Below are positions 1 through 6,424 of a stretch of 15,330 nucleotides of DNA, one piece after another. A program made the position numbers and the translations under genes. Every line of letters begins with the position of its first letter. Within the stretch, counting starts at the first letter, position 1. Under the pieces are notes generated by a model that was not told where the DNA came from, made no database searches, and saw only the letters and a program-made list of their open reading frames with translations. Where the stretch lies: NCBI GenBank assembly GCA_964002385.1, contig CAXFFS010000031.1, positions 1 to 15,330 of the forward strand. The letters are read 5' to 3'. The DNA is from AEGEAN-183 sp964002385 (GTDB taxonomy: Bacteria; Pseudomonadota; Gammaproteobacteria; Magnimaribacterales; Magnimaribacteraceae).

Positions 1-192
1 AGGCTTAACATCATTTAAAGACGCATATCGACTTTCTGATTTAGAAATTATTTTTTGAGCGACAACTAAGACATTTCCGTTACTTAAAGAAATTTTGTTT
101 CTTTTTATGGCTGAAAGAATAATTTCGACTAAATCATCTCCCTCTTCAATTAAAGGGATACCTTCAAGAGCAATTAGTTCAAGTTTCTTCAA
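1..192 (-). CDS. cofE: Coenzyme F420-0:L-glutamate ligase (CofE), N-terminal 64 residues, cut by window edge
   Basis: This is the start of CofE, which adds gamma-linked glutamates to F420-0 using GTP, in the cytoplasm. The 64 visible codons are open to the window edge. They carry the family's N-terminal pattern: L-E-G-I-P-L-I then E-G-D-D-L (about residues 8-20), followed by G-N-V-L-V-V-A-Q-K-I-I-S-K-S-E (about 38-52), which archaeal and mycobacterial CofE proteins share almost residue for residue. The only usable start is TTG at 192-190, because the npdG stop lies two codons upstream in the same frame and no ATG or GTG occurs before the conserved core. No clear Shine-Dalgarno is seen, so translation probably depends on coupling to npdG. 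The identification rests on the N-terminus only. The rest of the gene, and perhaps cofC, cofD or fbiC, would lie left of the window. Confidence 0.85.
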   Translation of the reverse strand, partial: MKKLELIALEGIPLIEEGDDLVEIILSAIKRNKISLSNGNVLVVAQKIISKSESRYASLNDVKP

Positions 193-195
193 TCT

Positions 196-843
196 TTAAT
201 CTTTTAAACCTGTAACTTTAATTCCTGAATGGGAGATAGAGTGATGCTTATTAATACTTATCAAAACAGAAGTCATGGCTTCCACTGCTGCAGAATTAGC
301 TAACATCCCAGCATGCCAACCCTTCATTCCAATAGAGTTTATTAAACCTATGACTTCTTCCCTTGATTCTTTTTTATCTCCACAAACCAAAACATCGCAA
401 TCGATTTTATAGTCGCTTTGTAACAGTTCAGCCGAGATATTTTGAAATGCTGACACAACCCTTACTTCATCACCTAAAATATTTTGCGATATTTGAGCTG
501 CCGAACCTGCTTCAGGTAATTGGACTGTGGCTACTTTAGGGGGTATTAAAGGAACAGTTGTATCTATAAATAACTTCCCTCTTATTTCTAATTTACATTC
601 CTCAACAATACTTCTCTGATATGCAAATGGCACCGTTAGAATTACTATCTCTCCTTGAAAAGCAGCATCTTTATTTATCATACCTTCTACATTTGAGCCT
701 AAAGATTGTTCAGCTCGTTTTGCTTTTTCTAAAGTTCTAGAGCCTATTATTACCTTATATCCAGAATTTAAAAGTCTAGAAGCAAGTCCCGTTCCAAGAT
801 CTCCTGTTCCTCCCAAAAGGGAAATTATCTTTTTTACAGCCAC
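196..843 (-). CDS. npdG: NADPH:coenzyme F420 oxidoreductase (NpdG/Fno family)
   Basis: Transfers hydride between NADPH and the deazaflavin F420 in the cytoplasm, and so supplies F420H2 to F420-dependent reductases. At 215 aa it has the usual family length. Visible marks are the N-terminal nucleotide-binding loop G-G-T-G-D-L-G (residues 11-17), the NADP-phosphate-binding G-S-R (34-36) at the end of the second strand, the I-L-T-V-P strand end (68-72), a V-C-G-D motif near 152-155, and a C-terminal L-A-N-S-A-A-V-E-A-M-T helix typical of archaeal Fno. The start is GTG at 843, 10 nt after the dehydrogenase stop, with no good Shine-Dalgarno. The gene ends TAA, followed by one codon and then the cofE TTG in the same frame. 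A plain oxidoreductase of the ProC/F420 NADP-binding family is the main alternative, but the adjacent cofE makes F420 use very likely. Confidence 0.88.
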   Translation of the reverse strand: MAVKKIISLLGGTGDLGTGLASRLLNSGYKVIIGSRTLEKAKRAEQSLGSNVEGMINKDAAFQGEIVILTVPFAYQRSIVEECKLEIRGKLFIDTTVPLIPPKVATVQLPEAGSAAQISQNILGDEVRVVSAFQNISAELLQSDYKIDCDVLVCGDKKESREEVIGLINSIGMKGWHAGMLANSAAVEAMTSVLISINKHHSISHSGIKVTGLKD

Positions 844-853
844 AGTAACTATT

Positions 854-1645
854 CTATTTACTGGCTACAGAACCACCATCACAGGCTATGGTCTGGCCTA
901 CTGTATATTCACTTGCTCTTGAACATAAAAATATTGCTAATCCAGCAATATCTTCCATGTCTCCTACTCTTCCGCTTGGATTTCCTTCACCCACTGTGGT
1001 CCAATCAACATCTGTTTCACCTCCAAATCCAACACCCGTACTTAACATCCAAGTTGGAAAAGGACCCGGTGCTATAGCATTTACAATAATTTTTTCTTTA
1101 ATTAAGTTGGCAGCTAATATTCTGGTCAGGTGATGTAGTGCTGCCTTTGATGGTCCGTAAGCATAATTTTCAAATGCGCCTGCAGTTAATCCATCAATGG
1201 AACCGATATTTACTACTCTAGAGGGGTCACTGTTAGCGCCCTCTCTAAGTAAAGGTAATAGTTTCTGTGTTAAAAAGAAAACTCCTTTTAAATTTGTATC
1301 CATTACTTTATCCCAACCTTTTTCAGGATACTCATCCAATGGAGCTCCCCAAGCTGCTCCTGCATTATTTATTAAAATATCTAAATGAGATTCATTGTTA
1401 CTTAATTCTGTTACCAAAGATTCAATCCCTTCTAAGTGTGAAAGGTCTGAGGGCAAAGAAATGCATTCGCCACCGTATTCATTTGAAAGTCTATCAGCAG
1501 TTGCATTGCAAATTTCTGCTTTTCTAGAGCTAATATAAACTTTAGCGCCGCTGGCTAAGAACCCTGCTGCTATCATTTCTCCTATCCCTCTAGAGCCTCC
1601 TGTAACAAGAGCCACTTTATCCTTAATTGAAAATAAATCCTTCAT
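854..1645 (-). CDS. Short-chain dehydrogenase/reductase, RhlG-like
   Basis: A classical NAD(P)-dependent SDR of 263 aa, cytoplasmic. It shows the cofactor loop T-G-G-S-R-G-I-G (15-22), N-N-A-G (93-96), the catalytic Ser149 in N-I-G-S, and the Tyr163-Gly-Pro-Ser-Lys167 active-site motif. Arg19 and Arg41 suggest NADP(H) preference. The C-terminal I-A-C-D-G-G-S matches the usual SDR end. Overall the protein most resembles RhlG-type 3-oxoacyl reductases, including the S-R-K-A-E segment and the L-P-L-L-R stretch, but the substrate cannot be deduced. The start ATG has a good Shine-Dalgarno (A-A-G-G-G-A-G, 6 nt spacing). It is the first gene of an apparent operon with npdG (10 nt gap) and cofE, so it may serve the same pathway, though co-transcription alone does not prove that. 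Confidence 0.9.
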   Translation of the reverse strand: MKDLFSIKDKVALVTGGSRGIGEMIAAGFLASGAKVYISSRKAEICNATADRLSNEYGGECISLPSDLSHLEGIESLVTELSNNESHLDILINNAGAAWGAPLDEYPEKGWDKVMDTNLKGVFFLTQKLLPLLREGANSDPSRVVNIGSIDGLTAGAFENYAYGPSKAALHHLTRILAANLIKEKIIVNAIAPGPFPTWMLSTGVGFGGETDVDWTTVGEGNPSGRVGDMEDIAGLAIFLCSRASEYTVGQTIACDGGSVASK

Positions 1646-1654
1646 AATTTCTCC

Positions 1655-1681
1655 CTTGATAAATTTTTTAAAACCTCAATA
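1655..1681 (+). promoter_or_regulatory. Candidate sigma32 (heat-shock) promoter for the hsp20 gene
   Basis: CTTGATA at 1655-1661 resembles the sigma32 -35 box CTTGAAA. CCTCAATA at 1674-1681 resembles the -10 box CCCCATnT, with a 12-nt spacer. Transcription would begin near 1688-1690, at the foot of the first leader hairpin, and give a leader of about 60 nt. The -35 box overlaps the ribosome-binding region of the divergent dehydrogenase gene. Two -10 positions depart from consensus, so this is a reasoned candidate and not a certain site. Confidence 0.45.
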
Positions 1682-1689
1682 TATATAGT

Positions 1690-1749
1690 GTAGGTGCCTT
1701 AGGGGCCTACGTAAATTAAATAATAACTTGCTTAAATAAGGAGTAAAAA
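1690..1749 (+). promoter_or_regulatory. Probable ROSE-like RNA thermometer in the hsp20 leader
   Basis: Two hairpins lie in the leader. The first, 1690-1710, has a G-T-A-G-G/C-C-T-A-C base, one G-U pair, a G-G mismatch and two C-G pairs closing a 3-nt loop. The second, 1727-1743, folds C-U-U-(G)-C-U-U onto A-A-G-G-A-G around a 4-nt loop. It occludes the entire Shine-Dalgarno sequence (1738-1743), which sits 6 nt before the ATG. The U-U-G-C-U anti-Shine-Dalgarno strand with an unpaired G is the signature of ROSE elements upstream of small heat-shock genes, where that G weakens the helix so it opens on heating. The pairing is read by eye; no folding energy was computed. Confidence 0.6.
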
Positions 1750-2199
1750 ATGTTAAATACAACTTTTGATTCGATCTGGAGAGATATTTCTCCATTTGCT
1801 GTTGGGTTTGATAGAACTTTTGATTCTTTGGCACTACTTGCTAGTTCCAGAGCTAATGAAACTAACTATCCACCTTACAACATAAGAAAACTATCTGAAG
1901 ATCAATATGCTATAGAACTAGCTGTTGCTGGTTTTGAAGAAAAAGATATGGATATTGAGTTAGTTGAAGAAACTCTAATAATCAAAGGCGATAGACCAAA
2001 AGAAGCTAATGAAGGGCTTCTTCATCAAGGTTTAGCAGCTAGAGATTTCATAAAGAAGTTTATTCTTTCTGACGATATGGTCATAAAAGGAGCGGCCTTA
2101 TCAAACGGGATGCTCTATGTAGGGATAGAAAGAGTTATCCCTGATGAAAAGAAACCTAGAAAAATAAAACTTACTTCCAAAAGTAACCTTTTAGGATAA
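1750..2199 (+). CDS. ibpA: Hsp20-family small heat-shock protein (IbpA-like)
   Basis: A cytoplasmic holdase chaperone of 149 aa, the usual length for class A bacterial small heat-shock proteins. The N-terminal part has the IbpA-type segment S-P-F-A-V-G-F-D-R-T-F-D (about 14-25). The alpha-crystallin domain runs from about 40 to 132, with the Y-N-I-R-K opening, the A-V-A-G-F strand, the L-I-I-K-G-D-R strand and a G-M-L-Y-V-G-I strand near the end. The tail carries I-P rich residues but no textbook I-x-I motif (R-V-I-P-D-E is the nearest). The start ATG is fixed by the Shine-Dalgarno AAGGAG, which is itself sequestered in a leader hairpin. It is a single-gene unit, transcribed away from the dehydrogenase and converging on the small 74-aa ORF. 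Regulation is probably sigma32 plus thermosensor. Confidence 0.92.
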   Translation: MLNTTFDSIWRDISPFAVGFDRTFDSLALLASSRANETNYPPYNIRKLSEDQYAIELAVAGFEEKDMDIELVEETLIIKGDRPKEANEGLLHQGLAARDFIKKFILSDDMVIKGAALSNGMLYVGIERVIPDEKKPRKIKLTSKSNLLG

Positions 2200-2216
2200 A
2201 TTTCAACTAGATGGAT

Positions 2217-2240
2217 GGAGATGAACTATTTTTCATCTCC
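2217..2240. terminator. Hairpin between convergent genes, possible bidirectional terminator
   Basis: An inverted repeat of 9 bp (GGAGATGAA with TTCATCTCC) around a 6-nt loop lies just after the hsp20 stop and overlaps the last codons and stop of the opposing 74-aa gene. On the plus strand it is followed by a moderately T-rich stretch (TCTGTCTTTC). On the minus strand there is no U-tract. It could terminate hsp20 weakly or protect both 3' ends. Confidence 0.35.
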
Positions 2241-2450
2241 TCTGTCTTTCTGACTAAATTCACGTGGTTTGTAATCACGCGGTTTGTATTCTCGTGGTCT
2301 TACTTCAAGTAATTTAAACATGAAATCTTTTAATAAATCTAGACCGTCATTAACTATTTTTTCTGATTTTATAGAAATTTCTTTAGTTCTTTTTTCTACA
2401 CGATCCGCTACAGGATTTAATGATTCTTTATGTTCAATTTTGTCTGTCAC
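2226..2450 (-). CDS. Small charged protein with pentapeptide repeats, unknown function
   Basis: I do not recognise this 74-aa protein. It is highly charged and has no signal peptide. Residues about 15-48 form a likely amphipathic helix rich in Lys/Glu with regularly placed Ile, Leu, Val and Phe. The region about 51-65 holds three copies of a five-residue unit, [R/K]-P-R-[E/D]-[Y/F], matched in the DNA by a 15-nt tandem repeat at 2261-2302. The tail is Q-K-D-R-G-D-E-K. The start is GTG at 2450, since no nearer ATG exists before Met44, and the Shine-Dalgarno is weak. It lies 16 nt after the exported methyltransferase-like gene on the same strand and converges on hsp20. Composition and clean placement favour a real gene; a spurious ORF remains possible. 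Confidence 0.55.
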   Translation of the reverse strand: MTDKIEHKESLNPVADRVEKRTKEISIKSEKIVNDGLDLLKDFMFKLLEVRPREYKPRDYKPREFSQKDRGDEK

Positions 2451-2466
2451 AAAAAATTTCTTTTAC

Positions 2467-3222
2467 CTATGGTTTCCTAAATAAAAGGGTCATCCTATCG
2501 CTTTCACCTATAGATTCATATTTATCTCTATCTACATCATCTAACCTTAAACGAGGAGGTAGTGTCCAAACACCTTTGGGGTGATCTTTTGTATCTTTAG
2601 GGTTAGCATTAATTTCTGATTTTGCTACTAACTCAAATCCTTGCTTAAGAGCTACTTCTATAGCATGTTCTTCTGTAACATACCCACTACTTTTCATTGT
2701 TTCAAAATCAGTCCCGGGTCTGGCTCTGTGCTCTACAACGCCAAAACTTCCTCCAGGTTTAAGAGCCTTAAAAGAATTTTTAAAAATAGAATCCATGTCA
2801 GCTCCTAACCAATTGTGTAAGTTTCTGAAAGTAACTATGACATCAACACTATTAGGTTCTGCTAAAGTAGAATTTAAATTAACTAGTTCCACTCTCCCAT
2901 ACATGGAGCTACTATTCATTTTCTTTTTAAATCCTTCGAGATAATAACTACCCTGAGCAGCTATAAGAGTGCCGGGATAGTGAATATAATTTGCTAATAT
3001 CTCTGTGTACCACCCTCCTCCAGGGTTTAATTCAACTACGGTCATATCCGGTTCTATACCAAAAAAATTCAGTGTTTCATGCGGGTGTCTATAAACGTCT
3101 CTAGTAGCAAAAGCTGGTGTTCGATCACTGCTTGCAATAGATTCTTCTAGACTGTGTGCGGATAGTGTAGAAAAACCTGTAAGTAAAAATAATACTAAGA
3201 ATAATAAATTAAGTTTACGCAT
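2467..3222 (-). CDS. Exported class I SAM-methyltransferase-like protein (COG4798 type)
   Basis: A 251-aa protein with a clear Sec signal peptide: M-R-K, a hydrophobic core at residues 5-19, and a likely cleavage after S-T-L-S-A (22). A Rossmann methyltransferase fold follows. Motif I is V-E-L-N-P-G-G-G-W-Y-T-E (63-74), a V-D-V-I-V-T-F strand lies near 126-132, then L-K-P-G-G-S-F-G-V-V-E-H (about 154-165). The segment S-D-R-T-P-A-F-A-T-R-D just after the signal is typical of the 'predicted methyltransferase' family COG4798, many of whose members have signal sequences. Substrate and reaction are unknown, and SAM is not normally available in the periplasm, so methyltransferase activity is uncertain. 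An excellent Shine-Dalgarno (AGGAG, 6 nt spacing) fixes the start. It is 51 nt after the VWA gene, so it may be the same operon or have its own promoter. Confidence 0.8.
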   Translation of the reverse strand: MRKLNLLFLVLFLLTGFSTLSAHSLEESIASSDRTPAFATRDVYRHPHETLNFFGIEPDMTVVELNPGGGWYTEILANYIHYPGTLIAAQGSYYLEGFKKKMNSSSMYGRVELVNLNSTLAEPNSVDVIVTFRNLHNWLGADMDSIFKNSFKALKPGGSFGVVEHRARPGTDFETMKSSGYVTEEHAIEVALKQGFELVAKSEINANPKDTKDHPKGVWTLPPRLRLDDVDRDKYESIGESDRMTLLFRKP

Positions 3223-3273
3223 GTGCTTCTCCTGTTGAGGCTTAGTTTAACAAGAGAGTGAGTTATGAAGAAA

Positions 3274-4611
3274 TTAAATCGCAGTTCTTAAAAGTGCTGA
3301 TATGACTCTTTCTAACTGTTCTAAAGTGCCGCACTCAAAGACCTTTGTACAGTACGCTGAATACGTATTCATAACAGAATCTCCTGTATTCCATCGGTAC
3401 TTACCTTCTGGGTTTAACCAGAACACTTGCTTAGATCGTTGATAAACAGACTTTAAAAGTTCAGCTTTCTCTGGACCAAAGTTGTTTCTGGCGTCTCCTA
3501 ATATTACAACGGTAGTTTTTTTGTCTATTTCATTTATACAGAGACTGACAAAATCAGAAAAAGCATGAGCATAATCTGTAGACCCTCCTCCATACTTAGA
3601 AAGTGCGGACTCTATAGAGTGTTCTAAATTACTACTTTTAAACTCATCAGTAACCTCACCAAGATGGGATGAGAAAACAAAAGCTCTAATCTTTGAAACT
3701 ACTTCAGTTAGGCTAAATAGAAACATAAGCATAAAACGAGCGTAAGCTCCGACTGAACCACTTACATCACAAATAACTAATATCTTTGGTCTATCTACTT
3801 TTTTATAGGACCATCTGAGTTTAAATAAGATGCCTTGATTAACCCAGTTATCCTGGATTGTCTTTCTAATGTCTAACTTCCCTCTTCTAAAATTCTTTTT
3901 TCTTCTTGAGTGCATGTTGGCAAGTTTCTTAGCCATTTTTCTTACTAATGAATGAACTTCATGCAGGTAAGATCGATCAATTTGACCCATATTCATTGAT
4001 TTAAATACTTGTTCTCTTAATTGTTCTCCAGTTACATCTCCATGCAGCAAAAACTGCTGTTGTACATAATCCGATACTCTTTCCCTAAGATGCGTAAGTT
4101 CATTTCTTAACTGTTGCTCTAGATCTGAAGGCATTCCATCTCTATTAATTTTTCCTAATACAAAAAGTTCTTCCTCGAGATTACCCACCCCCATGATGTC
4201 CAGTATTCTTCTAGAGAACACTGATCTTTGCGTAAAATATTTTATTTCTCTAATTTCTGCTTCTTCTCCAGCTTTTGAAATAGATAACTGCACATCAGAA
4301 TAACTGTCTTCAAGAAGTTGATTAGCTAATTCTGAATTCGCATGTTGTTCAGAAGTTATGCTAGGTACCTCAGTAATTGCTGCTTCTTCAGAAGGTAATT
4401 TCTCTCTGAAGAAATCATTGAAACAGGTATCAAACTTTTCTTTTTCTTCAGGAGTTTTAGAAAGTGTTAAGGAAAGAGTGTTTTTTAATAATTCTCTATT
4501 TTCGTAACCTACTTTTTCTAAAACTTCCGTAGCATCTAAAGTTTCAGCAGGTGAAACTCTAATATTTATATTTCTGAGAGCTTTAACAAAATCGGTTAAA
4601 ACGCGCTCCAT
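3274..4611 (-). CDS. CoxE-like VWA-domain protein
   Basis: A cytoplasmic von Willebrand factor A protein of 445 aa, of the CoxE/COG3552 family, which pairs with MoxR-type AAA+ ATPases to act on a client protein. In carboxydotrophs CoxD and CoxE help mature the copper-molybdenum centre of CO dehydrogenase. The N-terminal half (1-250) is helical and charged, with a basic R-R-K-K-N-F-R-R-G patch (236-244) just before the VWA domain. The VWA domain (about 275-440) has the metal-ion-dependent adhesion site D282-x-S284-x-S286, the Thr345-Asp346 loop in G-G-G-S-T-D, and Asp373 in L-G-D-A-R-N-N. All metal ligands appear intact. It starts 6 nt after the MoxR stop with G-A-G-G just upstream. No CO dehydrogenase subunit is in the window, so the client is unknown. 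Confidence 0.85.
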   Translation of the reverse strand: MERVLTDFVKALRNINIRVSPAETLDATEVLEKVGYENRELLKNTLSLTLSKTPEEKEKFDTCFNDFFREKLPSEEAAITEVPSITSEQHANSELANQLLEDSYSDVQLSISKAGEEAEIREIKYFTQRSVFSRRILDIMGVGNLEEELFVLGKINRDGMPSDLEQQLRNELTHLRERVSDYVQQQFLLHGDVTGEQLREQVFKSMNMGQIDRSYLHEVHSLVRKMAKKLANMHSRRKKNFRRGKLDIRKTIQDNWVNQGILFKLRWSYKKVDRPKILVICDVSGSVGAYARFMLMFLFSLTEVVSKIRAFVFSSHLGEVTDEFKSSNLEHSIESALSKYGGGSTDYAHAFSDFVSLCINEIDKKTTVVILGDARNNFGPEKAELLKSVYQRSKQVFWLNPEGKYRWNTGDSVMNTYSAYCTKVFECGTLEQLERVISALLRTAI

Positions 4612-4617
4612 AAGCCT

Positions 4618-5547
4618 CTAGCCATCAGAAGCCATCACTAAACGAGGCACTTCTTTTTGAACTACATCAATGTCTTGTTGATGTTTTAAAAGAACATTCA
4701 AAGTGCTCTTAGCCAGGTCTTGATTTAACTCATCAGCGTTAAGAATTATGAGTGTTCTTGCCCAGTCAATAGTTTCACTTATTGCCGGAAGTTTTTTTAA
4801 GTCTAATTCTCTTAACCCTTGTACAAAATCCACCAACTGAACCTGTAGTTTTTTACTTACTTCAGGCACTCTGGCTCTGATTATCTCTCTTTCTAATTTT
4901 GCATCAGGGAAAGGTATGTATAAATGCAAACACCTTCTTTTAAGAGCATCTCCAATTTCTCTACTATTATTACTCGTCAAAATCACTAAAGGCTTTACTA
5001 CAGCTTTTCTAACTCCTAATTCTGGAATTGAGACTTGAAATTCAGAAAGTATTTCTAGTAAAAGTGCTTCAAATTCTTCATCGGCTTTATCTACTTCATC
5101 TATCAATAGAACATTTCCTTCACTAGAGGTTAAAGATTGCAATAATGGTCTGGATTCAAGAAATTGCTCCGAAAAGAAAATGTCTTCAAATTTGGATAAT
5201 CTATCAAGAGACTCCTTAAGACCTTTAGCTCCTTCAAGAACTTCTGACATTTGTTCTTTCAAGATTTGAGTGTAAAGTAGTTGCTTCCCATACCTCCATT
5301 CATAGAGAGCTTTTGTTTCATCCAGGCCTTCATAACACTGCAGTCTTAAAAGCTCTTTTTCATAGTAAAGAGCTGCTGTATTTGCCAGCTCTGTTTTACC
5401 TACTCCTGGTGGTCCTTCTATTAGAATAGGTTTTTCTAATTCATTGGCTAGATACACTGCGGTTGATATTTGTTCGCTACAAATGTACTGATGTTTTGCA
5501 AAACCTTTAGTAATATCCTCTATTGTTTTAGCCGGTCCCTTGCTCAT
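4618..5547 (-). CDS. MoxR-family AAA+ ATPase, CoxD-like
   Basis: A 309-aa AAA+ ATPase of the MoxR group. It shows Walker A G-P-P-G-V-G-K-T (45-52), Walker B L-L-I-D-E-V-D (147-153), sensor 1 T-S-N-N (191-194) and the arginine-finger region L-K-R-R-C (202-206). The Y-E-G-L-D-E-T-K-A-L-Y-E-W segment (72-84) and the long insert before Walker B resemble CoxD. It would form a hexamer in the cytoplasm that works with the VWA protein encoded 6 nt downstream to remodel, or load metal into, a target enzyme. The start has a good Shine-Dalgarno (AGGAG, 6 nt spacing), 10 nt after the hydrolase stop. Its place behind a hydrolase and an aminotransferase suggests that one of these, or a distant metalloenzyme, is the client; this is inference only. 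Confidence 0.88.
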   Translation of the reverse strand: MSKGPAKTIEDITKGFAKHQYICSEQISTAVYLANELEKPILIEGPPGVGKTELANTAALYYEKELLRLQCYEGLDETKALYEWRYGKQLLYTQILKEQMSEVLEGAKGLKESLDRLSKFEDIFFSEQFLESRPLLQSLTSSEGNVLLIDEVDKADEEFEALLLEILSEFQVSIPELGVRKAVVKPLVILTSNNSREIGDALKRRCLHLYIPFPDAKLEREIIRARVPEVSKKLQVQLVDFVQGLRELDLKKLPAISETIDWARTLIILNADELNQDLAKSTLNVLLKHQQDIDVVQKEVPRLVMASDG

Positions 5548-5557
5548 CTAATAACTC

Positions 5558-6418
5558 CTATTTTTTTAAAAGCTTCTTTACTTCTTCAACAAAGATTATT
5601 GGTTCGTCTATAAATAAATGGTGCATAGCTCCAGGAATACCAACAACAGACTCCTCAGCTAAATTTCCTACATATGTTGTGTATTCTAAAATCTCTTGAG
5701 AAAAAATCTGGCTCATTAAACCATATACTAAATAAATAGGACATTTAAGGCTCATAAAAATGTCTGTTAAATCTTCGTATGTATAAGTCCTCATAATCAT
5801 TCCATCAGATTTCAATATCCATCCTTGATCAGTCTGTTTAAAAGAATTAACAGCTATATGTTTTAACAGGTAATCATTATTACAAGGTTGTGGAGGTATC
5901 AATCTAAAACTTTCAACAGCAGATTCTAGGTCATCATAGACAAAGTCACTTCTAACCATGGATCCCCGGCCTGAAAAGGACCTAGCTTTATCGGGCGGTA
6001 CGACAATTATAGAATCCAAAAGAAATAACGATTTAAATAAATCAGGGTACATTGAAGCTGTCTTAACTGAAATTGGACCCGCCATACTATGAGCTAAAAA
6101 ATCTGCTGAATTCCAATTCATGTCATTACAAACTGTTTTTATTTCTTCTGCATATAATGTTTGTGAGTATATTTTACGATGGTCACTATCACCCATACCT
6201 GACAAATCTATTGCCACAACACAATAATCTTCTAAAAAGCTTGGAGCTATAAAATCCCACCAATGTGCATGAGCACTGTAACCATGTATCAAGAAAAGAC
6301 CTGGCTTGCTTGTATCTCCCCAAACAAGATAGTGAATTTTTAAACCATCTAAGTAGACTGATTTTGATTCAGGAGTCTCTTTTATGGTTTCTTCAAACCA
6401 ATCTACTGAAATTGACAT
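5558..6418 (-). CDS. Alpha/beta hydrolase with altered nucleophile elbow
   Basis: A 286-aa cytoplasmic alpha/beta hydrolase with no signal peptide. The oxyanion-hole motif L-I-H-G-Y-S-A-H-A-H-W-W (43-54) and D-L-S-G-M-G-D-S (71-78) are standard for the family. The nucleophile Ser111 lies in A-H-S-M-A-G, where both usual glycines of G-x-S-x-G (109 and 113) are alanine. The catalytic His is 266 or 267 in G-A-M-H-H-L-F. The usual acid position after the sixth strand reads Y-G-L-M-S-Q-I-F, with no Asp where many family members have one, so the acid may be supplied elsewhere. The enzyme may be an esterase, amidase or C-C hydrolase; the substrate is not predictable. It starts 6 nt after the aminotransferase stop and precedes the MoxR gene by 10 nt, consistent with one transcript. 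Confidence 0.82.
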   Translation of the reverse strand: MSISVDWFEETIKETPESKSVYLDGLKIHYLVWGDTSKPGLFLIHGYSAHAHWWDFIAPSFLEDYCVVAIDLSGMGDSDHRKIYSQTLYAEEIKTVCNDMNWNSADFLAHSMAGPISVKTASMYPDLFKSLFLLDSIIVVPPDKARSFSGRGSMVRSDFVYDDLESAVESFRLIPPQPCNNDYLLKHIAVNSFKQTDQGWILKSDGMIMRTYTYEDLTDIFMSLKCPIYLVYGLMSQIFSQEILEYTTYVGNLAEESVVGIPGAMHHLFIDEPIIFVEEVKKLLKK

Positions 6419-6424
6419 GTTTGG

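Noticed and set aside
888..1527. Plus-strand open frames inside the dehydrogenase gene
   Set aside because: They lie opposite a strongly supported SDR and have no recognisable domain or ribosome-binding site.
1690..1710. Rho-independent terminator upstream of hsp20
   Set aside because: There is no following U-tract, and the hairpin lies at the expected 5' end of the hsp20 leader, so a leader role fits better.
2261..2302. A CRISPR or mobile-element repeat
   Set aside because: The units are contiguous 15-mers without spacers, are in frame with a coding region and have no flanking inverted repeats.
3274..5547. A CO dehydrogenase maturation locus
   Set aside because: Only the CoxD/CoxE-like pair is present; no large, medium or small CO dehydrogenase subunit occurs in the window.
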